In this document: positions 44,845-54,761 of the stretch, piece after piece
Layout: each line of letters opens with the position of its first letter
Numbering within the stretch: position 1 is the first letter of the stretch
Origin: Ornithinibacillus sp. 4-3
GTDB taxonomy: Bacteria; Bacillota; Bacilli; Bacillales; Amphibacillaceae
Direction of reading: 5' to 3'
Length of the DNA: 64,000 bases
NCBI RefSeq assembly: GCF_040958695.1
Contig: NZ_CP162599.1
Span: 2,762,001 to 2,826,000, forward strand
Notes under the pieces: generated by a model
Databases searched by the model: none
The model's input: only the letters and a program-made list of their open reading frames with translations
Told to the model about the DNA's origin: nothing
Translations under genes and position numbers: made by a program

Positions 44845-45917
44845 TTATTTGATAAGGTTATTTCTAAGCACATCATCATATAGATGCATTTTCTACTTTG
44901 TTAGATTCATAACAACAGAAAAAACTGTAATTGTTTGTTGGTGACGAGGAGCTGTTTTATTTAAATATCGATTAATAGAGCCTGGCTTATTAAAATCATC
45001 TGCAAACCAACGTTTATATGTTTCTATTGTTATTTCTTCTTTATCATAAATAGATTTCTCTACCATTTGCTCAGCACGCCTTAAGCGAATCATTGAATCA
45101 CTATACCTTAAAATGTTTTGATCTTCGAGATGCTGTTTTAGTTCTGCAGAACATATATGATTAGTATGTACGCCATAGCTATTTATTTCATTTATATAAG
45201 CAATACCAAAGGGAGAAACCTCTGTTTGAAGTATCATTCCTTTAGGTTCACCTTGGCTACATCCTATCAGAAAATTAGCAGTAGAAGCTATTTGTCCATT
45301 ATGCACTTTCTTTATAGCTTCTTGTATGGAAATAGAATCTAGAACTCCTCGAAGCCCTAAATGAATTGATACCCCATCTGTTTTTTTATTTGTCATTAAA
45401 GCATTTAAGCAAACACCTACACCATGGTTATTAAAACCGATTTTTCCAATTATACCTGCTTCTGTATCCATCATAATATTTGGTTTATCTTCTCTTTCTA
45501 TTTTAAGCAAAAGTAAATTTTCTTTTTGTTCTTCTTTCCAATCCCAATTTTCTTCAATAATTGTATCTACCGTTAAAGGTGATGCAGTTCCGATACTTGT
45601 ACATCCGTCTGCAAAGGATGTACTTTCATTTCCAGTAAGTGCAATTTCACTTCTTGCATTTAAGGCAAGGATATCTTCAAAATCTACTCCTGCTCCTTTT
45701 GCAACTCCATGCATTTCTTCTAGGAGAGTTTCATCATAAGCTTCAATAGCAGGAATATGTAACTTTGCTTGTTCTCTTACAGCTTTCCAATTAATATTTT
45801 GAAATCCATAAAATAGTTGCTCATAATTTGTTATGCATCGTAAAATCTCTTGTTTCCTTTTTCACCATGTTGTTTTCCTATCTCTTTCGCATTGCCGTTC
45901 AAAGTTAGGACTCTCAT
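44845..45917 (-). pseudogene. C45-family acyltransferase/peptidase, degraded
   Basis: Homologue of acyl-CoA:6-aminopenicillanic acid acyltransferase-type enzymes. The central frame keeps the autocatalytic cysteine (FADGCTSIG), ENWDW and GKIGFNNHGVGVCLNAL. The N-terminus (ATG 45917, MRVLTLNGNAKEIGKQHGE) is separated from the rest by loss of one A in the A-run at 45858-45862. A TAG at 44893-44895 cuts the C-terminus, after which the frame continues KMHLYDDVLRNN. An intact relative lies at 57847-58926. Confidence 0.75.
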
Positions 45918-46012
45918 TTCCCCTTTACACTCCCTCTTTTATCGGATCATTACAAATCTAAAGCCTGAAACGATTGAGTTCCAGACTTTAAACTATTACG
46001 ATTAATTATATT

Positions 46013-47090
46013 TTAGTCTTCCATTCCGATATTCCATAAAATCATTCCTTCAAATGTATAGAAGTTCGAAATTTTATTGTTTATTGCATAAATATCTTTA
46101 AAATTACCAAGCTTAATACCAGCTACATAATCAATTAATAAGATTTCATGCAACTCATCATAATATTTTTGTAATTCATCATCAGATACAGCACCTTTTA
46201 TATTACTAATAATAGTATCTAAAGAAGGATCTTTAGTCCATCCAGGTGAACCTTCATTGAAAATGATGTTTTCTGCTGGAGTAATCCAAGTAGTATACCC
46301 GGTTACTTCCATATGCCAGCTATCTGGATCATTCTCTAAATCTAAAAATGTTGGCCAATCATAAATTTCCAACTTCACATTTAAACCAATATTTTGTAGT
46401 TGTTCTAAAATAATGGTTGCCGCTTGATAATAATAGTCATAGTCACGTGAAGCCATTAGCACGATTTCTTCATTATTGTAACCCGCTTCTTCTAGGAGTT
46501 CCCGAGCTCTCTCTTCATTCTTTTGATTATAATTTTCTTTTCCAACTGTGGAATACATTTGTTGATCTTGTTTCATAAAACCTGAATAAATACTGTATAA
46601 ATCTTCATCACCAAACGCTCCGTACATAATACTATCTAAATCCAAACCAGCTGCTATTGCTTGCCTAATTTTCTCATCTGTTAGAGGACCTTGTTTTTTA
46701 TTAAAATTTAATATTGCATATGTTCGCTCATCAGTGTCAACATTTAAATTAGCATCTTCTTGTACTTGGCTATAATGCTCTAGTGATATATTCATCGCAA
46801 TATCATACATTTCTGTAGTTATCCCAGTTTGTCTCGTTGATGCATCTGATACGATATCAAAATATAAATTTTCTACATGGGGGTTTTTACTTCCTGGCAT
46901 TCCGTCAGCAGGATCACTCACACTGACATAATCATCAAATTTAGAAAAATGAATATATTGATCTTGTCTCCATTCCTCAAATTGATAAGGACCTGTACCA
47001 ATAAACTCTGTAATATTCCCAGAATCATCAACAGATTCTATCACTTCTTTAGGATAAATAGCTGCAAGCTGCTTCGGAGTAGCTATTACA
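46013..47090 (-). pseudogene. Family-5 solute-binding protein, 5'-truncated (SBP-4)
   Basis: C-terminal two thirds of an SBP of the same subfamily (GTGPYQFEEWRQDQYIHFSKFDD, DPADGMPGSKNPHVENLYF, ending EGMILWNIGMED). Homology begins near IATPKQLAAIYPKEVIE. About 170 residues, including the signal peptide, the ribosome binding site and the promoter, are gone, and the upstream DNA runs straight into the MscS terminator. It sits upstream of the broken C45 gene, mirroring the intact SBP-5/C45 order. Confidence 0.85.
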
Positions 47091-47232
47091 ATTATTAACA
47101 AGTAGACTGCATAGCGACATACAGTCGACAGGATAAAACAATTTAAACACAAATTATTCTGATATGTCAATGTTATTTGAAATTTTCTGTTTATTTATAT
47201 CGAAGTTTTCTTATTCCTCTTAAATCTCATTT

Positions 47233-47273
47233 AAAAGAGACAAAATGCTATCAAAAGCTGCATTCTGTCTCTA
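47233..47273 (-). terminator. Terminator after the MscS gene
   Basis: Stem AGAGACAgAATGC/GCATTTTGTCTCT on the minus strand followed by UUUU. Confidence 0.88.
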
Positions 47274-47277
47274 AACA

Positions 47278-48120
47278 TTAAATATTTTCTTCTTTCTCTG
47301 GCATATAAGAAACCTTCTGAATAGGTAAATCAATACCATTCTTCACAAATTCCTTCTGAGCTTCATGCTTAATTTGTCTAATAACACCCCAATGTGTATA
47401 CGGCAAACACTCTACATATAGCCTTATAGTATAGCTCGATGGATTTAAAGAATTTACACCCATCATACCAATTTCTCCTACCACATTTTCATCTTCTGCT
47501 GCTACTCTTAAAGCCACTCGATGAATAATGTCAATTGCTAGATCTGTGTCTGTGTTATAACCTACCTCAATCATAACGTCTGCAATCGAATTTTCCTGTG
47601 AATAGTTAATCACCTGTGTAATTTGTCCATTAGGGATATACTTCATTTCACCAGTCCAATTTTGTAAAACTGTCAAACGAAGACTTACATCTCGTACTTG
47701 CCCCCACTCTCCATTAATAACAACATGATCATCTACACCATATTGATCTTCCAATAAAATAAAAAAACCATTAAAGAAATCTTTCAAGAGATTTTGTGCA
47801 CCAAAACCAATTGCAATTCCAACAACACCAGCACCCGCTAATAATGCTGCAATATTTATTCCAAACATCGGTAAAATAGTTAATATTAAAATGAAATAGG
47901 CAATGAATCGAATCATATTCGACAATAATTTCGCTAATGCATTTTGTCTTCGTTCATCAATTTTCCCTTGAGAATGTAGAAAATGCCTAATTAATTTGTT
48001 GAGCAGTACAACTGCAAATCGAATAACAACAAATAAGAGAATTATTTTTACAATAGTCCACCCTATGTTTTCAAATGTGTCGAAATGTCTGATGAAAAAA
48101 TTTTTTATTTGCTCCAACAC
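47278..48120 (-). CDS. MscS-family mechanosensitive channel
   Basis: A 280-residue small-conductance channel. The third, pore-lining helix and the beta domain entry are clear: LLAGAGVVGIAIGFGAQNLLKDFFNGFFILLEDQYGVDD. Two further helices precede it (~20-45 and 65-90). It releases solutes at low osmolarity. GTG 48120 is chosen because AAGGAG lies just upstream; a longer open frame has no site and would add a hydrophilic tail. Length matches B. subtilis YkuT. Confidence 0.92.
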   Translation of the reverse strand: MLEQIKNFFIRHFDTFENIGWTIVKIILLFVVIRFAVVLLNKLIRHFLHSQGKIDERRQNALAKLLSNMIRFIAYFILILTILPMFGINIAALLAGAGVVGIAIGFGAQNLLKDFFNGFFILLEDQYGVDDHVVINGEWGQVRDVSLRLTVLQNWTGEMKYIPNGQITQVINYSQENSIADVMIEVGYNTDTDLAIDIIHRVALRVAAEDENVVGEIGMMGVNSLNPSSYTIRLYVECLPYTHWGVIRQIKHEAQKEFVKNGIDLPIQKVSYMPEKEENI

Positions 48121-48154
48121 GCTCTCTCCTTCGCTTACGTTCAATATAAATAAA

Positions 48155-48196
48155 ACAATCCAAGCATCAGAAGCGAACTTCTTTGACTTGGATTGT
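48155..48196 (-). terminator. Terminator after the DnaA_N-type gene
   Basis: Stem ACAATCCAAG/CTTGGATTGT with U-rich sequence following on the minus strand (plus ATAAA to its left), between the DnaA_N and MscS genes. Confidence 0.7.
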
Positions 48197-48249
48197 ATTC
48201 TTAAATTAACTGTTATTTTATTTAATTGCAAATGATTCGATGTGCTTTA

Positions 48250-48696
48250 TCAATTTAGTTTATTTGCTTCTAGCTTAGCTTCTAAAGGTGTGTGTGTTTG
48301 GAATAGAGAGAGCATAGTCAGATAAAGTTCCTTTGTCTGATCAGTAGATAAATCCACCTGCTTACTCGCCAGTAGCATGTAAGCTAGAGCTTCTTCTTTA
48401 TCTATATTGCTTTCTACATAAGAAGTTTCCTGCACATCATAAATAATTTCTATTTCAAATTTAACCCCTGTTAATCCCAACAAAACATCATAAAACAAAA
48501 GTTTATATTTCCCTTCTAACCAATCACGAGAAAATGCACTATCTGCTGTAATCACCAATATGTTTTCTTCTTTTAGTTCACCAACTGCAGGTGCAATCCA
48601 GGTGTTGAAGGAAGATTTTGGGATTCTTAGCGAGATTTCTTTTACAATTTTTCTCCACAGATTTTGTGAAGTAGTATCTAAAACTGGATGGTTCAT
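48250..48696 (-). CDS. Stand-alone DnaA N-terminal-domain (domain I) protein
   Basis: A 148-residue protein whose residues ~12-85 match DnaA domain I: LWRKIVKEISLRIPKSSFNT, WIAPAVGELKEENILVITA, then FSRDWLEGKYKLLFYDVL and a closing FEIEIIY strand. The AAA+ ATPase and the DNA-binding domain IV are absent; the last 60 residues are acidic and helical and unrecognised. Domain I mediates DnaA self-assembly and helicase loading, so a free copy could alter initiation. ATG 48696 has GGAGG seven bases upstream. It lies 27 bp after a chemoreceptor gene. Confidence 0.82.
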   Translation of the reverse strand: MNHPVLDTTSQNLWRKIVKEISLRIPKSSFNTWIAPAVGELKEENILVITADSAFSRDWLEGKYKLLFYDVLLGLTGVKFEIEIIYDVQETSYVESNIDKEEALAYMLLASKQVDLSTDQTKELYLTMLSLFQTHTPLEAKLEANKLN

Positions 48697-48723
48697 TGTT
48701 TTTCCTCCAACCATTATCATTCA

Positions 48724-50475
48724 TCACACTTTAAAACGATTTACCGCTTGGTTTAATTCTTCTGCAAGTTCACTTAAATGTTCAGCTGCATTTGATACTT
48801 CTTCCATAGAAGCAAGCTGCTCCTCTGATGCGGCGGCCACATTTTGAGAATTTGATGAAGCTTCTACTGCTGTACTATTTAATTCTTCTAAGGAAGCCGC
48901 TATTTCTTCACTACTTGCTGACATTTGCTCTGTTGCAGCAGAGACATCCTGCACTTGATTGGAAACCTCTTGAATCGATTTCAAAATGGCGCGGAATGAT
49001 TCTCCTGATTTATTTGCTAAGGTTGTACCTTCACGAACTTCATTTGCTGAGCTTTCTAATGACTGAGAAACCATATCTGAACGTTCGCTTATTTCTCGTA
49101 AAATTGTTGTGATTTCCTCTGATGATTCTTGGGAGCGTTCTGCTAATTTACGAATTTCTTGTGCAACAACAGCAAAACCTTTTCCATGCTCTCCTGCACG
49201 TGCTGCTTCAATGGAAGCATTTAACGCTAGTAAATTTGTTTGGTTCGCAATTTCTGCGATATGTGCTAGTATTGTTCCAATTTGCTCACTAGAATTATTT
49301 AATTCGCGCATAGCAACTGTCGCTTGCTGAACATGTCCTTCAATTGTATGCATTTGTTGCTCTGTTTTTTCCATTACTCCTTCACCAGACTGGGCTAAAT
49401 CTGCTGTATCTATAGCTAGCTCACTAACGACCATGGAGGATTCCGTCACTTTTTGGATTCCAATGGCCATTTCTGTCATCGCTTGCTGGCTTTCATCCGC
49501 ACTTACTTGTTGTGATTCTGCACCGCTTGCAACCTCAGTAATCGCCTCAGCTATTTCATTTGTCACCTGTACATTTTGACTTGCTGTTTCTCTTAATTGT
49601 GTTGATGAATTTGTTACATTACTTGATGTTTGCATAATTTGTGCCGCAAGCGTTCTTAAATTCATAATCATTTCATTAAATGCACTTGATACCTGTCCAA
49701 TCTCATTTTTTGATCGAATAGGAACTTGAACTGTAAAATCACCGGCCGCTGCTTCTTCTGATTTTTCCGCAAGTACTTTTAATGGTTTTAATGACATTCT
49801 CAGTAAAAAGACAATCAGTAACAGGCTTAACAGTACTGCTGCAATACCTATTACAGATATTTTTGTAATAAGCCCATTTAAACGTTCCTTTACTGTGTCA
49901 TACTTAAAATCTATTCCATATACAGCAATCACATTTTCATCCTCATCATAAATCGGTCCCAAATATGTAAGCCAGCTATTATGTTCATCTTCATATACAT
50001 CGGTTATACCGCTTTCACCTTTATTAACAGTGTTTTTAAATACTTCACTGAACGCTCCATTATCTTCATATGTACTTCCTCCATAAAATCCCATCTCATA
50101 CATGGAGTCACTTGTTTGTAAATATTTGAAAATATTAGTTCCATTTGCTTCTTCATATTCTGGCAATAAGTAGAAAGTATTCACTGCCAACTTTTCATCT
50201 GATGCACTATTCACTACAGTTCTTAAAGTGTCCATTTGTTCTTTTGGTGGCATTTGACCCACTTGCATTGCAGGGGCTGTTTCCTGTATTAAAGACGATG
50301 TCGCTCTCGCTGCGTCTGCTAATTTTTCACCTACATGTAAAAACTGACGATAAACTTCATCTTTTGTAGCATTATACATCGTAACTGAAATAACTCCGAT
50401 AATTGCAATTAATAAAATAGATAGCATAATTGAAATACTTACAATTAAGCTTTTCCCCCTAAACAGTTTGTTCAT
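48724..50475 (-). CDS. Membrane methyl-accepting chemotaxis protein
   Basis: A ~583-residue chemoreceptor: membrane helix 1 (about 10-30), an extracellular sensor of ~170 residues of Cache-like type ([18 protein letters not shown]... [20 protein letters not shown]), membrane helix 2 (about 200-222), a HAMP domain ([20 protein letters not shown]) and a long signalling coiled coil with the tip [20 protein letters not shown]. It signals to CheA/CheW. ATG 50475 is preceded by AGGAG at a rather long 11 bases. The DnaA_N-type gene follows. Confidence 0.92.
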   Translation of the reverse strand: MNKLFRGKSLIVSISIMLSILLIAIIGVISVTMYNATKDEVYRQFLHVGEKLADAARATSSLIQETAPAMQVGQMPPKEQMDTLRTVVNSASDEKLAVNTFYLLPEYEEANGTNIFKYLQTSDSMYEMGFYGGSTYEDNGAFSEVFKNTVNKGESGITDVYEDEHNSWLTYLGPIYDEDENVIAVYGIDFKYDTVKERLNGLITKISVIGIAAVLLSLLLIVFLLRMSLKPLKVLAEKSEEAAAGDFTVQVPIRSKNEIGQVSSAFNEMIMNLRTLAAQIMQTSSNVTNSSTQLRETASQNVQVTNEIAEAITEVASGAESQQVSADESQQAMTEMAIGIQKVTESSMVVSELAIDTADLAQSGEGVMEKTEQQMHTIEGHVQQATVAMRELNNSSEQIGTILAHIAEIANQTNLLALNASIEAARAGEHGKGFAVVAQEIRKLAERSQESSEEITTILREISERSDMVSQSLESSANEVREGTTLANKSGESFRAILKSIQEVSNQVQDVSAATEQMSASSEEIAASLEELNSTAVEASSNSQNVAAASEEQLASMEEVSNAAEHLSELAEELNQAVNRFKV

Positions 50476-50903
50476 TTCTTCAAGCTCTCCTATCACTCAT
50501 ATTATAGTCCGATAGACCCCCTCGGATAAGTCATTATACTTATATATCGACTAAAAACATGTAGAATTTAGAAAAAATTCATATTTATTTAAAATGATTA
50601 ATAGGATAAAAGTCTGCTTCGAAATCAGAACTAACTTATATTCCTGATATAAAGAGGCTTTTAACAAATCTAATACTTATAAATTTTATTAAAAGTTCAT
50701 TCTTTTAAGATTGTTTATTATGTTGTCATATAATTTTCTCTTACTATTTTCCTACTTTTATATTTACAACCGAAAATACATATTAAAGTTGATGAGTTGT
50801 TCTAAATAAATCAATGCCTCACACTTGAAATTTTGTCAAAGTGTGAGGCATCTAAAAGTCCAACATATTTTTCTATTTTCATAGATTTTTTACAAACTTA
50901 GCA
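50476..50903. other. Intergenic region with the MarR-gene terminator
   Basis: About 430 bp. A strong stem ATGCCTCACACTT/AAGTGTGAGGCAT (50814-50826, 50839-50851) ends the marR transcript on the minus strand. The remaining AT-rich part presumably carries the chemoreceptor promoter. No gene seen. Confidence 0.65.
50814..50851 (-). terminator. Terminator after marR
   Basis: Perfect 13-bp stem with a 12-base loop downstream of the minus-strand marR gene; U-poor tail on the minus strand. Confidence 0.75.
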
Positions 50904-51317
50904 TCATGAATTCAATTTTTCATATAATGCTAGTAATTGCGCTCTTTCTTCCTCAGTTAATTTTAAGAACATTTCCCGACGTAGAACTTGTCCTTCTATA
51001 TTCGCTCGTTTTAATACTTCTTTTCCTTTTTCTGTAATAACCAAGTAAATGATACGGCGATCGGAATCATCCAGCACTCGCTCAACTAACTCTTTCTTTA
51101 CTAATTTCTCTACTAAATGAGTCACTGTTGGAGGTGTTAACCCCAATTTTTTCGAAATATCAGAGGGGCGGGCTTTTTTATTGTTATTAATAAAGCCTAG
51201 CGTTAAAACATTCGACACACCTAAATCTTCATTAAACATCTTATTCCATTTAATCATCACGCTATTTGTAAATGTATCCATCTGGTGTAAAATATCAAAT
51301 ATTGTTTTTTCAGACAC
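50904..51317 (-). CDS. MarR-family transcriptional regulator
   Basis: A 137-residue winged-helix regulator: recognition region KKARPSDISKKLGLTPPTVTHLVEKLVKKELV and the wing RVLDDSDRRIIYLVITEKGKEVL. It starts with GTG, GAAAGGA upstream. It lies downstream of the SDR/MFS cluster beyond a terminator, and probably regulates it. The ruined remains of a second copy lie at 56535-56645, at the far end of the cluster. Confidence 0.92.
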   Translation of the reverse strand: MSEKTIFDILHQMDTFTNSVMIKWNKMFNEDLGVSNVLTLGFINNNKKARPSDISKKLGLTPPTVTHLVEKLVKKELVERVLDDSDRRIIYLVITEKGKEVLKRANIEGQVLRREMFLKLTEEERAQLLALYEKLNS

Positions 51318-51366
51318 AAAATTCTTCCTTTCTCTTTCGCTCTCCTTATATTTTATCGTACAAAAG

Positions 51367-51406
51367 AAAAAAGTACAGCATCGTTGAACTGATACTGTAC
51401 TTTATC
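51367..51406 (-). terminator. Terminator after SDR-A
   Basis: Stem AAAGTACAGcATC/GATaCTGTACTTT with a U run on the minus strand, between SDR-A and marR. Confidence 0.85.
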
Positions 51407-51410
51407 TTAC

Positions 51411-52145
51411 TTATTGGGCTGTTAATCCGCCATCAATTACAAATTCAGAACCAGTTGAATAACTTGACTCATCAGAAGCTAGATAAAGAACTAGGTTTGA
51501 TACCTCTTCAGGCTTTGCTACCCTTTTCATTGGAATATGTTTTGAAAACTCTTTAATTACTTCAACAGCATCTCCTTGTGTTACCATCGGAGTTTCAATA
51601 ACACCAGGATGTACCGAATTTACGCGAATGCCTAAATGTCCTAATTGTATTGCAGCAGCTTTTGTGATACCACGTACTGCAAATTTTGTATCCGTGTAAC
51701 CAACTGCCCCGCCAACTAAACCATTCATAGAAGAAATATTAACGATAGAACCTTTCCCAGCTTTTGTCATTGCAGGAACGACAGCTTTCATTCCAAGGAA
51801 AACAGAAATTTGATTAATATCTACAATTTTTCGATATTCACTTTCTGTCATTTCTAATAGTGACTTACTCATACTAATTCCTGCATTGTTTACTAAAATA
51901 TCAATTGCACCAAATGATGCTTCTGTTTTTTCTACAACATTTTGCCAGTCAGATTCATTGGTCACATCTTGTTTCACAAATTTAACATTTTCCCCTAATT
52001 CCGTTTCTAATGCACTTCCCAGTTTTTCATTTATATCTGTGAAAACCACTTTTGCTCCTTCTTCAGCAAAAAGTTTCACATGAGAAGCGCCCATTCCTTG
52101 TGCTCCACCTGTAATAATTGCAACTTTTCCATCTAGTCTTTTCAT
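51411..52145 (-). CDS. Short-chain dehydrogenase/reductase (SDR-A)
   Basis: A 244-residue classical SDR. Cofactor motif TGGAQGMG with an acidic residue after strand 2 (FTDINE), implying NAD(H). NNAG is kept, catalytic Ser is in NISSMNG and the Tyr/Lys pair in YTDTKFA. Relatives include 3-hydroxysteroid, glucose and cyclic-alcohol dehydrogenases; the substrate is unknown. AGGAGG precedes the ATG. Last gene of the SDR-SDR-MFS-MFS-SDR run. Confidence 0.88.
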   Translation of the reverse strand: MKRLDGKVAIITGGAQGMGASHVKLFAEEGAKVVFTDINEKLGSALETELGENVKFVKQDVTNESDWQNVVEKTEASFGAIDILVNNAGISMSKSLLEMTESEYRKIVDINQISVFLGMKAVVPAMTKAGKGSIVNISSMNGLVGGAVGYTDTKFAVRGITKAAAIQLGHLGIRVNSVHPGVIETPMVTQGDAVEVIKEFSKHIPMKRVAKPEEVSNLVLYLASDESSYSTGSEFVIDGGLTAQ

Positions 52146-52167
52146 GATAAATTCCTCCTAAAGTTTT

Positions 52168-53433
52168 TTAATTCCATAAACCTGCTTGTACTAATTTTTT
52201 CTTGCCATTATAAGCAAGCACAACTGCAATAATGTTAATAACAAGCATGACTAAGATTGCATATAAACCGCCTGAGTAACTACCAGTAAATTGGAAAATA
52301 TATCCGTATGCTGGAAGTGTAACAATAGAGGCTACTGCCAATCCCAAGGAAATGGTTGAATAAATTTGGCTGTATTCTCTATTTCCAAATAAACTTGAAG
52401 TAAGCGCTGGCGCAATAATTCCAATTCCGCTTGTAACAAAGGCAAAAAGAATAAGAGCGATGACAATCATGACAGCGCTAGATGCTGCATACAACATGAT
52501 AACTACAGAAACAATCCCCAAAATCATAGATAAGATTGTTGTATTTTTAGTTCCCAATTTGTCATTTAAAACTCCATTAATTAAAGAAGCAGCTACCACA
52601 CCTAACATATAAATCCCCATTGCATTACCCGCAAATTCCTGTGTAAGTCCCTTATCAACAATATAAGTAGGAATATGCATCATGAAACTCGCAATAGCAG
52701 TTATCAAGAAAAAAAAGATCATCAATGCATAAAAAGGAGAAGATTTTCTTGCAACAGCCAGTGTTACACCAGCTTCTTGAGAAGCTTGATTGGAGGCTTC
52801 ATCAGAATCCTCACTTTTGGTTTCCACGTCTTTAGCAGAGTCTTTTTCTTTGGACGCTTTTTTAATAAATAAAATGGTTGCAAGAATAACAAGTACTATA
52901 CCTGCAACTCCCATTGCTACATACGAAAATCTCCAACCATTATTAACAATTAACTTTCCGATGACTGGTTGAGCAATAGCTCCTAAAATTCCCCCAGTTG
53001 CTGCTAAAATCCCAAGTGCTAAACCATTGCTCTTTTTAAACCATTGGTTAATTAAAACTGGACCTAAAATAACTGTAAGGAAAGTTCCACCGACTGCAAG
53101 TGGGATTGCGAAAACATACCAGCCCCATACAGAATTCATAAAACTAAATGCAATATAAGCTCCTGCCTGTAAAATAATCGAAGCAATAATTAACATACGA
53201 ATATCATGTTTTGCTACGAGCTTACCAGCGAATGGTAAAAATAATAATGTCACAACAGCAGAGACACTTAGGTATAAAGTTAAGTTCCCCATTCCAATAC
53301 CTAGCTCTTGCGAAATAGGATTTAAGAAAAGACTTGCAGAGTTATTTAATACACCTTTTCCAACCCCAACGATAATACATAGTCCAACAAGAATCCACCA
53401 TGCTTGATGGATTTTAGATTTTGTTTTTTCCAT
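52168..53433 (-). CDS. MFS transporter, oxalate/formate antiporter-like (MFS-2)
   Basis: A 421-residue, 12-helix carrier close to the OFA group: FLNPISQELGIGMGNLTLYL after helix 1, GPVLINQWFKKSNGLALGI between helices 4 and 5, and an acidic central loop (KDVETKSEDSDEASNQ). It probably moves an organic acid used by the adjacent dehydrogenases. ATG 53433 has GGGAG upstream. It is a tandem duplicate of MFS-1 (same landmark segments, ~60-70% identical by eye), 26 bp away. Confidence 0.88.
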   Translation of the reverse strand: MEKTKSKIHQAWWILVGLCIIVGVGKGVLNNSASLFLNPISQELGIGMGNLTLYLSVSAVVTLLFLPFAGKLVAKHDIRMLIIASIILQAGAYIAFSFMNSVWGWYVFAIPLAVGGTFLTVILGPVLINQWFKKSNGLALGILAATGGILGAIAQPVIGKLIVNNGWRFSYVAMGVAGIVLVILATILFIKKASKEKDSAKDVETKSEDSDEASNQASQEAGVTLAVARKSSPFYALMIFFFLITAIASFMMHIPTYIVDKGLTQEFAGNAMGIYMLGVVAASLINGVLNDKLGTKNTTILSMILGIVSVVIMLYAASSAVMIVIALILFAFVTSGIGIIAPALTSSLFGNREYSQIYSTISLGLAVASIVTLPAYGYIFQFTGSYSGGLYAILVMLVINIIAVVLAYNGKKKLVQAGLWN

Positions 53434-53459
53434 TTTTATTCTCCCTTTGAGGGTTATGT

Positions 53460-54761
53460 CTAACTCCATAATCCCGACTTTTCTAATTTTGTTTTACCTC
53501 TAAATGCAAAAATCACAGCAAATATATTAATAACGAGCATTATTAAAATCGTATATAATCCACCTGAATAGCTTCCCGTAAATTGAAAAATATAGCCATA
53601 GGCTGGAAGTGCAACAATAGCAGCGGTAGCTAAACCTAAAGAAGCAGTTGAATAAATCCTGCTATATTCTTTAATTCCAAATAAGCTTAGTGCAAGCGAT
53701 GGTCCAAGGGTTCCAATCCCAGATGTTACAAACGCAAATAGAATTAATGCAATATAAATTACGATAGCGCTAGAACTTGCAAATAATAGCAATGAAACAG
53801 AAATTATCCCAGAAACCATTGATAGTATGGTTGCATTTTTTGAACCAAATTTATCATTAATCAATCCAATCACGATAGCACCCAAAACAACTCCTAACAT
53901 GTAGATGCCCATTGCGTTACCAGCAAATGTTTGCTCATATCCACTATCAATTAAGTACCGTGGGATATGTATTGAAAAACTTGAAATAGATGTTAGGAAA
54001 AATAAGAAGATCATCAGTGCATAAAAAGCAGAATTTTTTTTCGCAACGGCCATCGATACACCTGTATTTTGAATATTTTCATTCGCTTCTTGACGATTCT
54101 GTTCACTTTCTGTTAGACAATATGGATAAAGTCCCTTCGCAGGGTTTACCTTTTTAATAAATAAGAGAATAATCGGCACAGCTATTACAATTGCTGTGAG
54201 TCCTATTGCCACATAAGCAAATCTCCACCCTTGATGTACGATTATATTTCCGACAATGGGTTGCGAGATGGCACCAAACAATCCACCTGTTGCCGTCAGA
54301 ATTCCAAGAGCTAGTCCATTATTTCTTTTAAACCATTGACTAATTAAAACAGGACCAGCAATAACAGTAATGAACACACCACCAAATGCCAAAGGAACCG
54401 CAAATAGATACCAGCCCCATACAGCATTCATAAAGCTAAATGCAATATAAGCTCCTGCTTCACAAATGATGGAAATAATTAATATGAAGCGGATATTGTA
54501 TTTCTCCAACATTCTTCCGCTAAAAGGAAGATAAAGCATTGTTATAATTGCCGATATACTAAAATATAAAGTTAAATCTCCCATTCCAATGCCAAGTTCA
54601 TTAGAAATAGGTGGTAGAAAAAGACCAGCAGAATTGTTTAATGTTCCTTTTCCGAGCCCGACAATAATACATAGACCAAGAAGTATCCACCAAGCGCTAT
54701 GAATTTTAAATTTATTATGGGCTTGTCCATTTCCTACATTTATAACAACCCCTGACTTCAT
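53460..54761 (-). CDS. MFS transporter, oxalate/formate antiporter-like (MFS-1)
   Basis: A 433-residue, 12-helix carrier, paralogue of MFS-2: LPPISNELGIGMGDLTLYFS, GPVLISQWFKRNNGLALGIL, and the identical stretch AFAGNAMGIYMLGVV in mid-protein (TFAGNAMGIYMLGVV here). The start overlaps the SDR-B stop by ATGA, so translation is coupled. Uptake or exchange of the substrate or product of SDR-B is the simplest role. Confidence 0.88.
   Translation of the reverse strand: MKSGVVINVGNGQAHNKFKIHSAWWILLGLCIIVGLGKGTLNNSAGLFLPPISNELGIGMGDLTLYFSISAIITMLYLPFSGRMLEKYNIRFILIISIICEAGAYIAFSFMNAVWGWYLFAVPLAFGGVFITVIAGPVLISQWFKRNNGLALGILTATGGLFGAISQPIVGNIIVHQGWRFAYVAIGLTAIVIAVPIILLFIKKVNPAKGLYPYCLTESEQNRQEANENIQNTGVSMAVAKKNSAFYALMIFLFFLTSISSFSIHIPRYLIDSGYEQTFAGNAMGIYMLGVVLGAIVIGLINDKFGSKNATILSMVSGIISVSLLLFASSSAIVIYIALILFAFVTSGIGTLGPSLALSLFGIKEYSRIYSTASLGLATAAIVALPAYGYIFQFTGSYSGGLYTILIMLVINIFAVIFAFRGKTKLEKSGLWS

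Noticed and set aside
44395..47090. Sequencing error as sole cause of the broken HIRAN and C45 genes
   Set aside because: Besides homopolymer shifts there are in-frame stop codons in both genes and a clean 5' deletion of SBP-4.
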